Source of the DNA: Bradyrhizobium manausense
GTDB taxonomy: Bacteria; Pseudomonadota; Alphaproteobacteria; Rhizobiales; Xanthobacteraceae
NCBI RefSeq assembly: GCF_018129685.1
Contig: NZ_JAFCLG010000001.1
Coordinates: 248,001 to 312,000 of the forward strand
Direction of reading: 5' to 3'
DNA: 64,000 nucleotides
The notes beneath the pieces were generated by a model that saw only the letters and a list, made by a program, of their open reading frames with translations, searched no databases and was not told where the DNA came from. A program made the position numbers and the translations under genes. Below are positions 18,111 to 27,433 of this stretch, piece by piece (the stretch's first letter is position 1; each line of letters starts with the position of its first letter).

Positions 18111-20360
18111 CTATTTTTCCCTTAGAAACAGGTGAGCGCCTTGCTTCCGAGCCAGCGAACGCGATTCATGTCGAGCGCGCTGCGCCTCTTCCGTACGTCC
18201 GACTGACATAAGAATGTCGCTTTCGAGGCCGAGCAAAGCGGCGTCGTACCACCGCTCCTCCAGTTGATCGGCAAGGGTTCGTGCTTCGAAGACTCGCTGC
18301 ATGGCTCTTTCGTGTTGCCCAGCCATTTGATCAATCTCAGCCTGCAGCGCGATGAGATAGGGAAGCAACCAACGAGCGCCTGTCCGTCGATAGCGCTCGA
18401 TTGCGTTTTCGATCATGATGGCGGCATCGATCTGTCCTGCCTTTCCGGCGTGCCATGCGAGGTGGCAGTCGGCCACCGTGCCCCAATACGCGAACGATTG
18501 ATTGCGACAAAGTTCCGCCAGTTCCTGAGCAATAAGACGATTCCGCTCACCGTCTCCATCAAGCCAGGAAATGCGAACGCAGGAACTCAAAACGAAACCC
18601 AACGATGCGGGGCTCGCTGATTTGCGCGCAATGCCGATAGCCTTCTGCACCAGGGCGCGAGAGGTCTCCCGCTCGGCGCGCAGAACTTCGTACAAGGCTT
18701 CATAGACGAGCTGCCCCAGGATATCGAAGTAATTTGTTGGCGTGAGAGCCGCTAAGCTACCAGCGTGGCCGACTCTGCGGGGAATTGCCCGATCAAGCAG
18801 GCCGCCCGCAATGTCCAGCTTACCTTGATGCATCCGAACAATCGCCGCACCGATCAACCACGAGTCACGGCCGCCTTTCTGCGCCTTTTCGCAAATCTTG
18901 AGCGCCTCTTTGTAATCGGCACGGACGAGATGTTCTCGAAAGAGCGCATCTTCGACGTTTGCCAGACGCTGCTCAAGGTTGAGCACTCGACAGAGCGCCT
19001 CGGCACGCCGGTAAGCGGCGGCTGTATGGGGGTCGGTATAGCCTCTTTGCGCGACCAGTGCGCTGACGATGCCAAGCTGGCAGTCGAGTTCGAGTTCGTC
19101 GCGCTCACTGTCCGGCGGAATTCGCCGCAGATTGTCCAGCGCCATGCGGAACTGGAATACGGCCTCCTTCAGCGCGGAGGCAGCCAGTGCCCGTTGTCCC
19201 GCGGTTGAGGCCTTCCTAACTTCGTCGGACAGCTCGTGATCGAGATGCGACCGTCCGACTGCCAAAGGTTGATCCGACTTGCGGCGCGCGCGTGGCTCAG
19301 CCGATTGCTGCGCCGCCTCGCCTTCGGAGTGTGTCGTCCGCCTCCGAACCTCACTGGGTGGATAGCCAAAGCGAGCACGAAACCGTCGCGTGAAATGAGA
19401 TGCATTGGTAAAGCCTGACGACAGCGCAATCGTCTCAATGCTGCGATTCAAGAGCTGCGCATCCCGCAACTGGCGATAGGCTTCATCAAGCCGCAGTTCG
19501 ATCAAACGTTCGTTGAATGTTGTACCAGTGCTTTGCAGGAGACGTTCTACGTAACGGGGCGAAATTGCAAGCGCTGCGGCCGCTTCAGATGCCGACATCG
19601 ATGGGTTTCGAAAACCGGATTCAAGATAGGCTGTCACGGCATCGAGCCGCGTTTCCAAAAGCGTGAGTCTGACGTTTCTATCGAAGTCACCAGGCCGGCG
19701 CGCCAGCGCAAGCGACAGCAGGTCCCGAATATGGCGCGAAATAAGCGCTGAAGCTTCTCCAGAGCGCTTCGCGCTGTCATCTTTTTCGATGACTTGAAGA
19801 TAGCGGCGCAAAAGCACTAGCCCCTCGGTATGCCGACTAATGACCTGGGCGAAGAGGCGATCGAAGTCCATTGCAGCTGTATTGAGGCTTTCGACTGGTA
19901 ACGACAATATCGAAATACGAAATGCCGCTTGGCTCTCGATCCGCCACGTTTCCCTCTCGCAGAGAAAGACCGCGTCCCCTGAGTTGAGCTTTTGTACTGT
20001 GTCTACCCGCGCGATAGACAGGCCTCCTCCATGCGATATGACCAACGCATATCGCCGGTCGGATTGATCGCCATCCGGCCGACAAATGACAGTGCCTGCA
20101 CTCAGGTCACAACGAATAACGTGCAGATCCTCGCGGGCCAGAAGGGACTTAACGCCGGCACGGGACGAGTGGCTTGATGGCTGAAATCGCAAATCGACGG
20201 CATCCGCGCTAGGTAAAAGCCGTCTTGGAGCCTGCGGTGCACGCGATGTCATGAACTCGGTTTCGATCGAGATCGACAATTTCTTACTAAAAACGAACTC
20301 AAAAAAATATGGAGTTGTGCGCTCGCAGTCAAGGACGGCAGCGATATTCCGCGGCTTCAT
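18111..20360 (-). CDS. AraC-type regulator fused to a large C-terminal TPR domain
   Basis: Transcription factor of 749 residues with an unusual architecture. Residues about 55-230 resemble an AraC-type sensing domain. Residues about 238-340 form a canonical double HTH (MSASEAAAALAISPRYVERLLQ; IETIALSSGFTNASHFTRRFRARFGYPPSEVR). A basic linker follows, then about 370 residues of helical repeats resembling TPRs (for example ALKICEKAQKGGRDSWLIGAAIVRMHQG). AraC proteins normally end at the HTH. The segment is less GC-rich than its neighbours, and the first codons overlap a very AT-rich patch, so the true start may be the ATG at 20252. It lies between composite repeats and divergent from small membrane-protein genes. 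Confidence 0.87.
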   Translation of the reverse strand: MKPRNIAAVLDCERTTPYFFEFVFSKKLSISIETEFMTSRAPQAPRRLLPSADAVDLRFQPSSHSSRAGVKSLLAREDLHVIRCDLSAGTVICRPDGDQSDRRYALVISHGGGLSIARVDTVQKLNSGDAVFLCERETWRIESQAAFRISILSLPVESLNTAAMDFDRLFAQVISRHTEGLVLLRRYLQVIEKDDSAKRSGEASALISRHIRDLLSLALARRPGDFDRNVRLTLLETRLDAVTAYLESGFRNPSMSASEAAAALAISPRYVERLLQSTGTTFNERLIELRLDEAYRQLRDAQLLNRSIETIALSSGFTNASHFTRRFRARFGYPPSEVRRRTTHSEGEAAQQSAEPRARRKSDQPLAVGRSHLDHELSDEVRKASTAGQRALAASALKEAVFQFRMALDNLRRIPPDSERDELELDCQLGIVSALVAQRGYTDPHTAAAYRRAEALCRVLNLEQRLANVEDALFREHLVRADYKEALKICEKAQKGGRDSWLIGAAIVRMHQGKLDIAGGLLDRAIPRRVGHAGSLAALTPTNYFDILGQLVYEALYEVLRAERETSRALVQKAIGIARKSASPASLGFVLSSCVRISWLDGDGERNRLIAQELAELCRNQSFAYWGTVADCHLAWHAGKAGQIDAAIMIENAIERYRRTGARWLLPYLIALQAEIDQMAGQHERAMQRVFEARTLADQLEERWYDAALLGLESDILMSVGRTEEAQRARHESRSLARKQGAHLFLREK

Positions 20361-20649
20361 GTGGACGTGCGGCGACTCGCCTGGGTAGGTCTCTTGAACA
20401 GTGCAGCAACTTCAATCGGGAAACGCCGCCAGCAAGTCAAAGGATCTCAATCGCTATTTTCAAAGGTCAATCATTGAGCAGAAACATGATGTCGCTGATG
20501 CAGCATACTCTCTCCTTCGAGCGGGCCATTTTCCTGTCGCGCGCGAGACAATCGTTGGAAACGGTCTCCCAAGACAACTCGCACATTGATTGCGTCGCGG
20601 TTAGCAACCGTCACTTGTTTCCGTCAAAATTGTAAGCAGGACCACACAT
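20361..20649. promoter_or_regulatory. Divergent intergenic region between AraC-TPR gene and small-protein operon
   Basis: No gene is supported here. The 289 bases separate the divergently transcribed regulator and the 48-aa gene at 20650 and should hold both promoters. AT content is visibly higher than in the core genome. No clear dyad for an AraC site was identified by eye. Confidence 0.35.
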
Positions 20650-20796
20650 ATGGATCTAATTGCGGAAGCGGTGTCCGACGCCCTAGGAATTGAGGTCGAG
20701 ACGCTCAAGACGATCATCATGTTCTGCGGCGTAGGCGCGACCGTTAAGATGATGTGTGCCTCGTATGGTCTCGACCTCAGCCCAGGCTTCTTTTGA
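20650..20796 (+). CDS. Tiny hydrophobic protein (48 aa)
   Basis: Unrecognised small protein. The ATG at 20650 has AGGA at 20638-20641 with an eight-base spacing, which favours real translation. The product begins MDLIAEAVSDALGIEVETLK and continues into a hydrophobic segment (TIIMFCGVGATVKMMCASYG) with two cysteines, so a membrane-associated or amphipathic peptide is likely. It is first of a row of four small genes divergent from the AraC-TPR regulator. Confidence 0.5.
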   Translation: MDLIAEAVSDALGIEVETLKTIIMFCGVGATVKMMCASYGLDLSPGFF

Positions 20797-20990
20797 ACGA
20801 GGAAGACAGCAGCCAGCGCATACTTGGCCGGCGCACGAATCTTGGCGTCATGAATGGGCTCGTCTCAACTCCGCGGCAAGAAAAGGTCTTGCGTGGCGAG
20901 GTTCGAGTCCGGTGTGCGAAACGTAAATGCACCAGGCCTAGTATTTGCCGGATTGATAATGACTAAGAGCGACCTTCCAGGAGCATTGCA

Positions 20991-21230
20991 TTGGATTATT
21001 TCCGAGAGAATTCTGCCAATTTTACAAGCCGCCTTTCGCAAACCCGATTTCAGGCGAGCATTCCGGAAAACAGGGTAACTCATAAGCGTTGGGCAAAAGC
21101 CGTATTCGCTTTTTATAGCTGCCTGTTCTTGTTGGGGGCCATTGCGATCGGCCTTCACTGGCGCGTCACGACGCCAGTCGGCACAGAACAACTTGCCAAC
21201 GCGAGCATCAAGATTCCAGCTCGCCATTAG
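20991..21230 (+). CDS. Small single-span membrane protein (79 aa)
   Basis: Unrecognised. The TTG start at 20991 is preceded by AGGAG at 20979-20983 with a seven-base spacing, an excellent ribosome-binding site. The product has a polar N-terminus of about 35 residues, one transmembrane helix (AVFAFYSCLFLLGAIAIGLHW) and a short tail. An alternative 39-aa frame starting at ATG 20959 overlaps it but lacks a ribosome-binding site. Confidence 0.45.
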   Translation: MDYFRENSANFTSRLSQTRFQASIPENRVTHKRWAKAVFAFYSCLFLLGAIAIGLHWRVTTPVGTEQLANASIKIPARH

Positions 21231-21275
21231 CATCGGACACATCTCACCGGCCGCCAAATGCAAAGGACTTGGATC

Positions 21276-21455
21276 ATGGCAACCACAGACTATGCTCGTA
21301 ACACGTCGTCATTGCGGGGGACACAGGACTACGATTTGTGGATCATTTCCGGTTACGTCGTCCTGAGCTCAATCCTACTTGCCGCTCTATATCTTGCGTC
21401 CGGCGGCCCGGGAAACGACGGTGACGCCCTCGCGGTTATGTTGGTGATGCCCTGA
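21276..21455 (+). CDS. Small single-span membrane protein (59 aa)
   Basis: Unrecognised. The ATG at 21276 has AAAGGA at 21262-21267 with an eight-base spacing. The product begins MATTDYARNTSSLRGTQDYD, then has one transmembrane helix (LWIISGYVVLSSILLAALYLAS) and a short glycine/aspartate-rich tail ending VMLVMP. It ends 15 bases before the next small gene. Confidence 0.5.
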   Translation: MATTDYARNTSSLRGTQDYDLWIISGYVVLSSILLAALYLASGGPGNDGDALAVMLVMP

Positions 21456-21470
21456 GTTTGATGGCGTGCT

Positions 21471-21590
21471 ATGCGGTGGCTTTTGATACTCGTCCTGGCA
21501 ATTTCGCTCGTGCTGGCCGCAGAAGGGCGCAATCAAACAGGTTTCGTGCCGCTGCCGACCCAACCGTTGCCACCGGTAAGCGTGCCCTAG
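21471..21590 (+). CDS. Possible secreted proline-rich peptide (39 aa)
   Basis: A signal-peptide-like start (MRWLLILVLAISLVLAAEG) is followed by a short proline-rich tail ending LPTQPLPPVSVP. There is no strong Shine-Dalgarno sequence, so expression would depend on coupling to the 59-aa gene 15 bases upstream. The copy B repeat begins about 40 bases downstream. It could be spurious. Confidence 0.33.
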   Translation: MRWLLILVLAISLVLAAEGRNQTGFVPLPTQPLPPVSVP

Positions 21591-21633
21591 GTGTCGAGCC
21601 TCAGCAGGATGGTCTTGATCAAACCACGCCTGC

Positions 21634-21749
21634 CGCGACAACTGCGGGATGTGCCTTTGTATGAGGCCTTGCCGCGAGATCCGCTGCCGAGGCCTCGCTT
21701 GCGAGGAGAGCGACAGGACTGCGAACACTGAGGAGGCGAACTTCATCAT
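21634..21749 (-). pseudogene. Remnant of a second outer-membrane barrel gene (5' end only)
   Basis: The start MMKFASSVFAVLS matches the signal peptide of the barrel protein at 17651, then shifts frame into LLASEASAADLAARPHTKAHPAVVA, which matches its mature N-terminus. Nothing of the barrel beyond about residue 38 remains. It is a frameshifted 3'-truncated fragment and cannot give a functional protein. Confidence 0.8.
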
Positions 21750-21861
21750 GCACCTGCGATACGGAATCCGGAACGAACACCCAGGGCGTCTGGTCAGGCT
21801 GCATTAAAGGCCACACCCCGCCCCAAATTCGTCAGATGACCGGCCGCCCATTATCGCCCAA

Positions 21862-22115
21862 ACCCACGCGATCCGTGCAGAAGGCGAGCGTTTCGATGCA
21901 TTGTTCATCATGGCTCTGACCGCAAGTGCCTTCCCAGACGTCAAGAGATGCCGCGAGGCCGGCATGTCTGACTAGGGAGGCCGGCCCTGATGGCCGCACT
22001 CCTGCGCATGACGCTTGGCGACCAAGGGACGAACGACGACGCGCCGCTCCATCCAAAGGTGATGCTTGAAGAGGTCGAGTGGGCGGACGACGAAAGGCAG
22101 ATGACGGGGGCTTGA
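21862..22115 (+). pseudogene. Second decayed receiver-domain fragment of hybrid kinase (copy B)
   Basis: The reading RAEGERFDALFIMALTASAF, then CREAGMSD followed by a stop, matches the kinase receiver 3' part with internal stops and shifts. Near its end it retains GACGACGAAAGGCAG, corresponding to a segment of the kinase that copy A has lost, so copy B did not derive from present-day copy A. Confidence 0.75.
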
Positions 22116-22131
22116 AAGGTTGGTCAGGCCG

Positions 22132-23034
22132 TCACAGTTTTCCATAGACCCGCGCGGCGACCGCCTTCAGGCGCTCGACCGAGCCTGACTCCGGATGCGG
22201 CTTGACCGGCGCGAACAGGATCGAGGCCTGCCGGCCGTTCTTCCAGACGAAGATGTTGACGGCATTGCCGTTGCCCTTGGAGCAGGAATGCTCGCCGTAC
22301 GCTTCACTGCCGAGCTCGGGGATCGCCACGTGCTGGCAGGAACCTGCGCGTTTCATCATGCTGACGGCGGTGTCGCGCGAGGTCGCGATGACAGCGACGA
22401 CCATGGTGTTGGCCTCGCGATCGAACATCATGCAGCTGCCGGCGCCGGTCCGCTGCACCTGCAGCGTGCTCTTGTCGAGAAAGCCGTCGGCATCCGCCGC
22501 GCTGAGCCATTCGCAGTCGCCGAACCGCTCGCTGGTCCTGGTCACATTGCCGATGGCGACGCGAGCGACCTGGGTGAGGGGGCCGAGCAGCGCATCGTCG
22601 GCGCGCCGGCCGATCGGATACACGCTGACTTGCAGAATGTAATCGCCCGATAGCGCGAGCACCGAAGCCTCCTGGCGCTGCGCCTCGGCGGCGGTCGTCC
22701 CGCGCTGGCCTTCCTCGCCGATGTCAGCCATTGGGTTCAGCGGCATGCGCTCACCGAGCGTCTTGACGAAGGTCGCATACAATTCCCTGGCGCGGTCCTT
22801 GTCGGGATTGCGGAACACGGTCAGCATCATCGTGTCGCCGCGCCCGCCCTGATAGATGCAGCCGCGGCCGTCCTGATTTGAAATCAGCGACCATTTCAGC
22901 GCCGGCATCGCGCCGGCGAGCTCCTGGGCGCTGATGAACGGACAGGTTTGGGCGGCGTGCACGGGAAGCACCGGGAGGGCTGCGATGGCAAGGAAGAGGG
23001 TGAGGCAAGAAAACAGACGATTGATCATGCGCAT
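22132..23034 (-). CDS. Secreted two-module protein, DUF3558-like
   Basis: Exported protein of 300 residues with a signal peptide (LFLAIAALPVLPVHA). Two similar modules follow: CPFISAQELAGAMPALKW ... GRGCIYQG ... TMMLTVFRN and CEWLSAADADGFLDKSTLQV ... GSCMMFD ... TMVVAVIA. The pattern of an early Cys, an acidic helix and a later Cys before a strand resembles DUF3558 lipoproteins, here as an internal duplication. Function unknown. The start could be ATG 23034 or the ATG two codons in. Confidence 0.68.
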   Translation of the reverse strand: MRMINRLFSCLTLFLAIAALPVLPVHAAQTCPFISAQELAGAMPALKWSLISNQDGRGCIYQGGRGDTMMLTVFRNPDKDRARELYATFVKTLGERMPLNPMADIGEEGQRGTTAAEAQRQEASVLALSGDYILQVSVYPIGRRADDALLGPLTQVARVAIGNVTRTSERFGDCEWLSAADADGFLDKSTLQVQRTGAGSCMMFDREANTMVVAVIATSRDTAVSMMKRAGSCQHVAIPELGSEAYGEHSCSKGNGNAVNIFVWKNGRQASILFAPVKPHPESGSVERLKAVAARVYGKL

Positions 23035-23260
23035 TTGATAATTGACTTCCGCTATTGGCGCGCCGCAACCGATGAAGATGGGTAATATCGTTATCGTTTC
23101 GTCGTGGCGCTATGATGCAAGTTTGGTTCGGCTACCCGCCGATGGCGGCGGTATCGATCAGGCGGGCGGTTGAAAAAACTGTAGCGGCGGGGCTGGAATA
23201 CCAAGCGACCGACATCCTACCCATTTGCGGTCGTTTGACGTGAAGCAGCGCGGGCGACTG

Positions 23261-23581
23261 ATGAGCATCTATGTCTACGTCACTAGAAAATCAGACCCCC
23301 TTGTAGGGGAAGGGCCGGACATCTCGGCCAAGGAATGGGCCGAATTGGTCGCGAATGATCCCGATCTTTCGATCGCCGATCCGCCGGACGGGTTACGGAC
23401 CACCGAAACGGTCTACGCCGTATGGAACGATTATCCCGGCGGCCATCCGGCTTGGTTTGGACTGTGTGAGGGTATCATCGAAGTAAAGGGGATCGATGAG
23501 ACGATCCTCAACAAGCTTCGGAATTTCTCCAACAAGCTCGGCGCCCGCATTGTATCCGAAATGGGGGAGGAATTCTCGTAA
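23261..23581 (+). CDS. Hypothetical acidic protein (106 aa)
   Basis: Soluble acidic protein I cannot assign. It begins MSIYVYVTRKSDPL, has the conserved-looking core YAVWNDYPGGHPAWFGLCEG and ends RIVSEMGEEFS. The size, charge and aromatic-rich core would fit an orphan immunity protein of a polymorphic toxin system, but no toxin gene is adjacent, so that is speculation. The ATG at 23261 is preferred over an upstream start at 23225. Confidence 0.6.
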   Translation: MSIYVYVTRKSDPLVGEGPDISAKEWAELVANDPDLSIADPPDGLRTTETVYAVWNDYPGGHPAWFGLCEGIIEVKGIDETILNKLRNFSNKLGARIVSEMGEEFS

Positions 23582-23831
23582 GCGAGAGGTCTCGAATGAG
23601 ACGCGAGCGGCAGGGCCGCTGCGGCGTCAGATTCTGTCGGACCCGCAGAGCGCGCGTCACGTCGAGCTCTTCCTTTGGGGACCTCGTGATGATTACATCT
23701 TACCCCTGTTTTGCCCGACGCGTCAAATGAATTTCGTAAAATCCGCATCTGCACCAGAGGCGCCGGCAAGCCTTTGAATCCGCTGTCACCGGCTACTGTG
23801 CATGGGGTTGTTTTTCGGGCTTTGAGTCCGA
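23582..23831. other. Intergenic region, possible dispersed-repeat remnant
   Basis: No gene is supported. The stretch GATTACATCTTACCCCTGTTTT at about 23689-23710 (continuing with GCCCGACGCGTCAAAT) looks like a recurrent intergenic boilerplate of Bradyrhizobium genomes, judged from memory only. Confidence 0.35.
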
Positions 23832-24161
23832 TCAGATCGAGAAGCTGGTGCCGCAGCCGCAGGAGGCCGTCGCGTTGGGATTGTTGACGCGGAACGAGGC
23901 GCCGATCAGGTCGTCGACGAAATCGACCTGCGATCCCGCCAGGAACGGCTGCGAGGCGGAATCGACCAGCACCACCGCGTTCTCCTGCTCGATGACGAGG
24001 TCGTCGTCGGTGCGGTCGCGGTCGATGTCGAACTTGTACTGGAAGCCGGAGCAGCCGCCGCCCTCGACCGAGATGCGCAGCATCGCGCCTGTGCCTTCGC
24101 CCTTGAGGATCTCCCCGATCCGGCGTGCGGCGCGGTCACTGATGGTCACGGCAGTCGTCAT
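23832..24161 (-). CDS. erpA: Iron-sulfur cluster insertion protein ErpA (HesB/IscA family)
   Basis: A-type carrier that delivers Fe-S clusters to apoproteins. The 109-residue protein has the three invariant cysteines: one in EGGGCSGFQY and two in the C-terminal SCGCG motif. Length and the TISDRAARRIGEIL start are typical. It is divergent from dgt, an order common in Rhizobiales. The 123-base gap contains TTCATTTG twice as a direct repeat (near 24196-24217) but no recognisable iron-control box. Confidence 0.94.
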   Translation of the reverse strand: MTTAVTISDRAARRIGEILKGEGTGAMLRISVEGGGCSGFQYKFDIDRDRTDDDLVIEQENAVVLVDSASQPFLAGSQVDFVDDLIGASFRVNNPNATASCGCGTSFSI

Positions 24162-24284
24162 GGTTCGTCTCCGATAGGCCCGCGGTCATACCAAGTTCAT
24201 TTGCCCAATTCATTTGGTATCGCGCGTCCGGCATAGTTAAGTGCAAGGATACGCAGAATCAAATGGATAGGGACTAAATTCGCC

Positions 24285-25493
24285 GTGTCCGTCGGAATGG
24301 CAGCCCCCCGCTCGCCCTATGCCTGCGATCCCGATCGCAGCCGCGGCCGGCTGGTCGCCGAGCCCCCGAGCCGGACCCGGAGCCCGTTCCGCAGGGATTG
24401 CGACCGGGTGATCCATTCCACCGCGTTCCGCCGCCTGAAGTACAAGACCCAGGTCTTCGTGTTCCACGAGGGCGATCACTACCGGACCCGGCTGACCCAT
24501 TCGCTGGAGGTCGCCCAGATCGCCCGCGCGCTGGCCCGGCAGCTTGGGCTGGACGAGGACCTCACCGAGACGCTGGCGCTGGCTCATGACCTCGGCCACC
24601 CCCCCTTCGGCCATGCCGGGGAGCGGGCGCTGGACGCCTGCCTGAAGGAGTTCGGCGGTTTCGACCACAACGCCCAAACGCTCCGCGTCGTCGGCTCGCT
24701 CGAGCACCGCTATCCTGAATTCGACGGGCTGAACCTGACCTGGGAGTCGCTCGAGGGCATCGTCAAGCACAATGGGCCGCTGACCGATCGCAGCGGCGCG
24801 CCGGTGGGCCGCTATCGCGAGCACGGCATTCCCGTCGGCATCGCCGATTACATCAAGAGCTACGATCTGGAGCTCTGGAGCTTCGCCTCGCTGGAGGCGC
24901 AGGTCGCCGCGATTGCCGACGACATCGCCTATGACGCCCACGACATCGACGACGGCCTCCGGGCCGGCCTGTTCCACCTCGACGATCTCAAGGTCATGCC
25001 GCTCACGGCCGAGATCATCGCCGAGACCTCGGCACATTACCCCGGCCTCGAAGACGTCAGGCGCGGCGCCGAGCTCGTGCGCGAGTTGATCTCGCACCTG
25101 ATCGGCGCGGTGTTCGCGGAGGCGCAGAAGAACCTTGCTGCGACCAGGCCGCAATCGGCCCAGGACGTGCGCCAGCAGAGCCGGGCACTAATCACCTTTC
25201 CGGCCGCGGTGGCCGGGGAGGAGGCCGCCATCAAGCGCTTCCTGTATCAGCACATGTACCGGCACAAGCGGGTGATGCGGGTGATGGGGGAGGCGGAACA
25301 GATCCTGTTCGACCTGTTCGCAAAGTACCTGACATCGCCGGATGAGCTGCCGCCGGAATGGCTGGCCGGGGCAGATGCGGATGACGAGGGCGATCGGGCC
25401 CGCCGGATCGGCAATTTCATTGCCGGAATGACCGACCGTTTCGCCCTGACCGAGCACCAGCGGCTCTTTGACTCGACCCCGGATTTGCGTTAG
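24285..25493 (+). CDS. dgt: Deoxyguanosinetriphosphate triphosphohydrolase-like protein
   Basis: HD-domain dNTPase of 402 residues that hydrolyses dNTPs to nucleoside and triphosphate. Metal ligands lie in [11 protein letters not shown] and [15 protein letters not shown], with the later YDAHDIDD segment. The substrate-side signature [16 protein letters not shown] is near the N-terminus. A GTG at 24285 gives the family-like [12 protein letters not shown] start; the ATG at 24297 is an alternative. It is ten bases upstream of argS and probably cotranscribed. Confidence 0.94.
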   Translation: MSVGMAAPRSPYACDPDRSRGRLVAEPPSRTRSPFRRDCDRVIHSTAFRRLKYKTQVFVFHEGDHYRTRLTHSLEVAQIARALARQLGLDEDLTETLALAHDLGHPPFGHAGERALDACLKEFGGFDHNAQTLRVVGSLEHRYPEFDGLNLTWESLEGIVKHNGPLTDRSGAPVGRYREHGIPVGIADYIKSYDLELWSFASLEAQVAAIADDIAYDAHDIDDGLRAGLFHLDDLKVMPLTAEIIAETSAHYPGLEDVRRGAELVRELISHLIGAVFAEAQKNLAATRPQSAQDVRQQSRALITFPAAVAGEEAAIKRFLYQHMYRHKRVMRVMGEAEQILFDLFAKYLTSPDELPPEWLAGADADDEGDRARRIGNFIAGMTDRFALTEHQRLFDSTPDLR

Positions 25494-25502
25494 GCGGCGG
25501 CC

Positions 25503-27293
25503 ATGCCCGACACATCATCTGCACCGCATCTGTTTGCCGACGTGCTCGCACGCGTGCACGCCGCCTGCCGCGCGCTCGCGGCGGAAGCCAACTGGCCCGA
25601 GGGCATCGATTTTTCGCGCGTGGTGGTCGAGCCCCCGCGCGACACCACCCACGGCGACATGGCGACCAACGCCGCGATGGTGCTTGCAAAAGAGGCAAAG
25701 GCGAAACCCCGCGACCTTGCCGAGCAGATCGCCGAGCGGCTCCGCGCCGACGCGCTGATCGCCAAGGTCGACGTGGCAGGTCCGGGCTTCATCAATTTGA
25801 CGCTGCAGCCCGCCGCCTGGGCGGAGGCGCTGCGGACCGTGCTGCGCGAGGGCGCCGACTATGGCCGCGTCCGTGGCGGCTCCAGGGTCAATGTCGAGTA
25901 CGTCTCGGCCAATCCGACCGGGCCGATGCATGTCGGCCATTGCCGCGGCGCCGTGTTCGGCGATGCGCTGGCGAGCCTGCTGCAGTTCGCTGGCCACGAC
26001 GTCACCCGCGAATATTACATCAATGACGCCGGCGCCCAGGTCGACGTGCTCGCGCGCTCGGCCTTCCTGCGGTACCGCGAGGCGCTCGGCGAGGACATCG
26101 GCGCGATCCCGGACGGGCTCTATCCCGGCGACTATCTCAAGCCGGTCGGGCAGGCGCTGGCGCAGGAGCATGGCGAGGCGCTGCGCGCGATGAGCGAGGC
26201 GCAATGGCTGCCCACGGTGCGCGCCAAGGCGATCGCGATGATGATGGACATGATCAAAGACGATCTGGCCGCCCTCAACATCCGCCACGACGTGTTCTTC
26301 TCCGAGCGCTCGCTGATCGAGACCGGCAACAACAAGGTTGCCGAGACCATCGATTTCCTCAAGGCGAAGGGCGACATCTACGAAGGCCGCCTGCCGCCGC
26401 CGAAGGGCGCGCCGATCGAGGACTGGGAAGACCGCGTGCAGCTGCTGTTCAGGGCGACCGCCTATGGCGACGACGTCGATCGTCCGCTGATCAAGTCGGA
26501 CGGCTCCTACACCTACTTTGCCTCCGACATCGCCTACCACAAGAACAAGTTCGACCGTGGCTTTGCGGACATGATCGACGTCTGGGGCGCCGATCATGGC
26601 GGCTACATCAAGCGGATGCAGGCGGCGGTGAAAGCGACGACGTCGGGCAAGGGTGCGCTCGACGTCAAGATCGTCCAGCTCGTGAAGCTCTTGCGCAACG
26701 GCGAGCCGGTGAAAATGTCGAAGCGGAGCGGGGACTTCGTGACCTTGCGTGAGGTCGTGGATGAGGTCGGCCAGGACGCCGTCCGCTTCATGATGCTCTA
26801 CCGCAAGAACGACGCGGTGCTCGACTTCGACCTCGCCAAGGTCATGGAACAGTCGCGCGACAACCCCGTGTTCTACGTCCAGTACGGCCACGCCCGGGGC
26901 CACTCGATCTTCCGCAATGCGCGGGCCGAAATGTTCCCGAATCTGCCGGAGGATGCCGGCGAGCGCATCGCCTGGCTCGCTGAGTCGGCCGTGGAACGGC
27001 TGTCGGACCCGGTTGAACTTGATCTTCTCAAGCGCCTCGCAATTTATCCGCGGATGCTGGAAGCCGCCGCCGCGGCCCACGAGCCGCACCGTATTGCCTT
27101 TTATCTCTATGACTTAGCGAGCGAATTTCACGCACTTTGGACGAAGGGGCGCGATTTGCCCTATTTACGCTTCATTATCAATAATGATGCAGATCTTACA
27201 AAGGCGCGACTGGCCATGGTCCAGGGCGTCGTCTCTGTCCTGGCATCGGGCCTCGCCATCCTCGGCGTCCATGCTCCGGACGAGATGCGGTAG
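25503..27293 (+). CDS. argS: Arginine--tRNA ligase
   Basis: Class I aminoacyl-tRNA synthetase of 596 residues charging tRNA-Arg. The HIGH-type motif is [11 protein letters not shown] and the KMSKS-type motif is [10 protein letters not shown]. An N-terminal additional domain (about residues 1-110) and a C-terminal DALR anticodon-binding domain ending [14 protein letters not shown] complete the expected layout. It is followed by the SPOR-domain gene, as usual in Rhizobiales. Confidence 0.97.
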   Translation: MPDTSSAPHLFADVLARVHAACRALAAEANWPEGIDFSRVVVEPPRDTTHGDMATNAAMVLAKEAKAKPRDLAEQIAERLRADALIAKVDVAGPGFINLTLQPAAWAEALRTVLREGADYGRVRGGSRVNVEYVSANPTGPMHVGHCRGAVFGDALASLLQFAGHDVTREYYINDAGAQVDVLARSAFLRYREALGEDIGAIPDGLYPGDYLKPVGQALAQEHGEALRAMSEAQWLPTVRAKAIAMMMDMIKDDLAALNIRHDVFFSERSLIETGNNKVAETIDFLKAKGDIYEGRLPPPKGAPIEDWEDRVQLLFRATAYGDDVDRPLIKSDGSYTYFASDIAYHKNKFDRGFADMIDVWGADHGGYIKRMQAAVKATTSGKGALDVKIVQLVKLLRNGEPVKMSKRSGDFVTLREVVDEVGQDAVRFMMLYRKNDAVLDFDLAKVMEQSRDNPVFYVQYGHARGHSIFRNARAEMFPNLPEDAGERIAWLAESAVERLSDPVELDLLKRLAIYPRMLEAAAAAHEPHRIAFYLYDLASEFHALWTKGRDLPYLRFIINNDADLTKARLAMVQGVVSVLASGLAILGVHAPDEMR

Positions 27294-27433
27294 TTTGGGG
27301 CGAACTACTTAAGGGGAATTTTGGGGATACCGGCAGAAGCCGGATCGCTTAGACTTGGTTGAATGCCTTGTGGGTCGAAAGCTGCGCCTTGGTCGAGGGG
27401 CGCGCAGCTTTCCCGAAGGGACGCATCATCACG

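Larger units (their letters stand above)
21634..22115. repeat. Composite direct repeat, copy B (decayed)
   Basis: Second copy of the block at 17536-18031, in the same orientation and about 4.1 kb away. It has the same order (barrel-gene 5' end on the minus strand, promoter region, receiver fragment on the plus strand) but many substitutions, indels and stop codons. Together the copies bracket the AraC-TPR gene and small-protein genes. Confidence 0.82.

Noticed and set aside
17031..18125. 364-codon plus-strand frame across the barrel gene and copy A
   Set aside because: The first part is antisense to the outer-membrane gene; only the end is real homology, as a receiver fragment without a start codon.
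20896..20916. tRNA-like T-loop (GGTTCGAGTCC) near 20900-20910
   Set aside because: The T-stem pairs only two bases and no acceptor, D or anticodon arm can be fitted around it, so it is not a tRNA gene.
20959..21078. 39-aa frame starting MTKSDLPGALHWIISERILP
   Set aside because: It lacks a ribosome-binding site and overlaps, in another frame, the 79-aa gene that has a good one.
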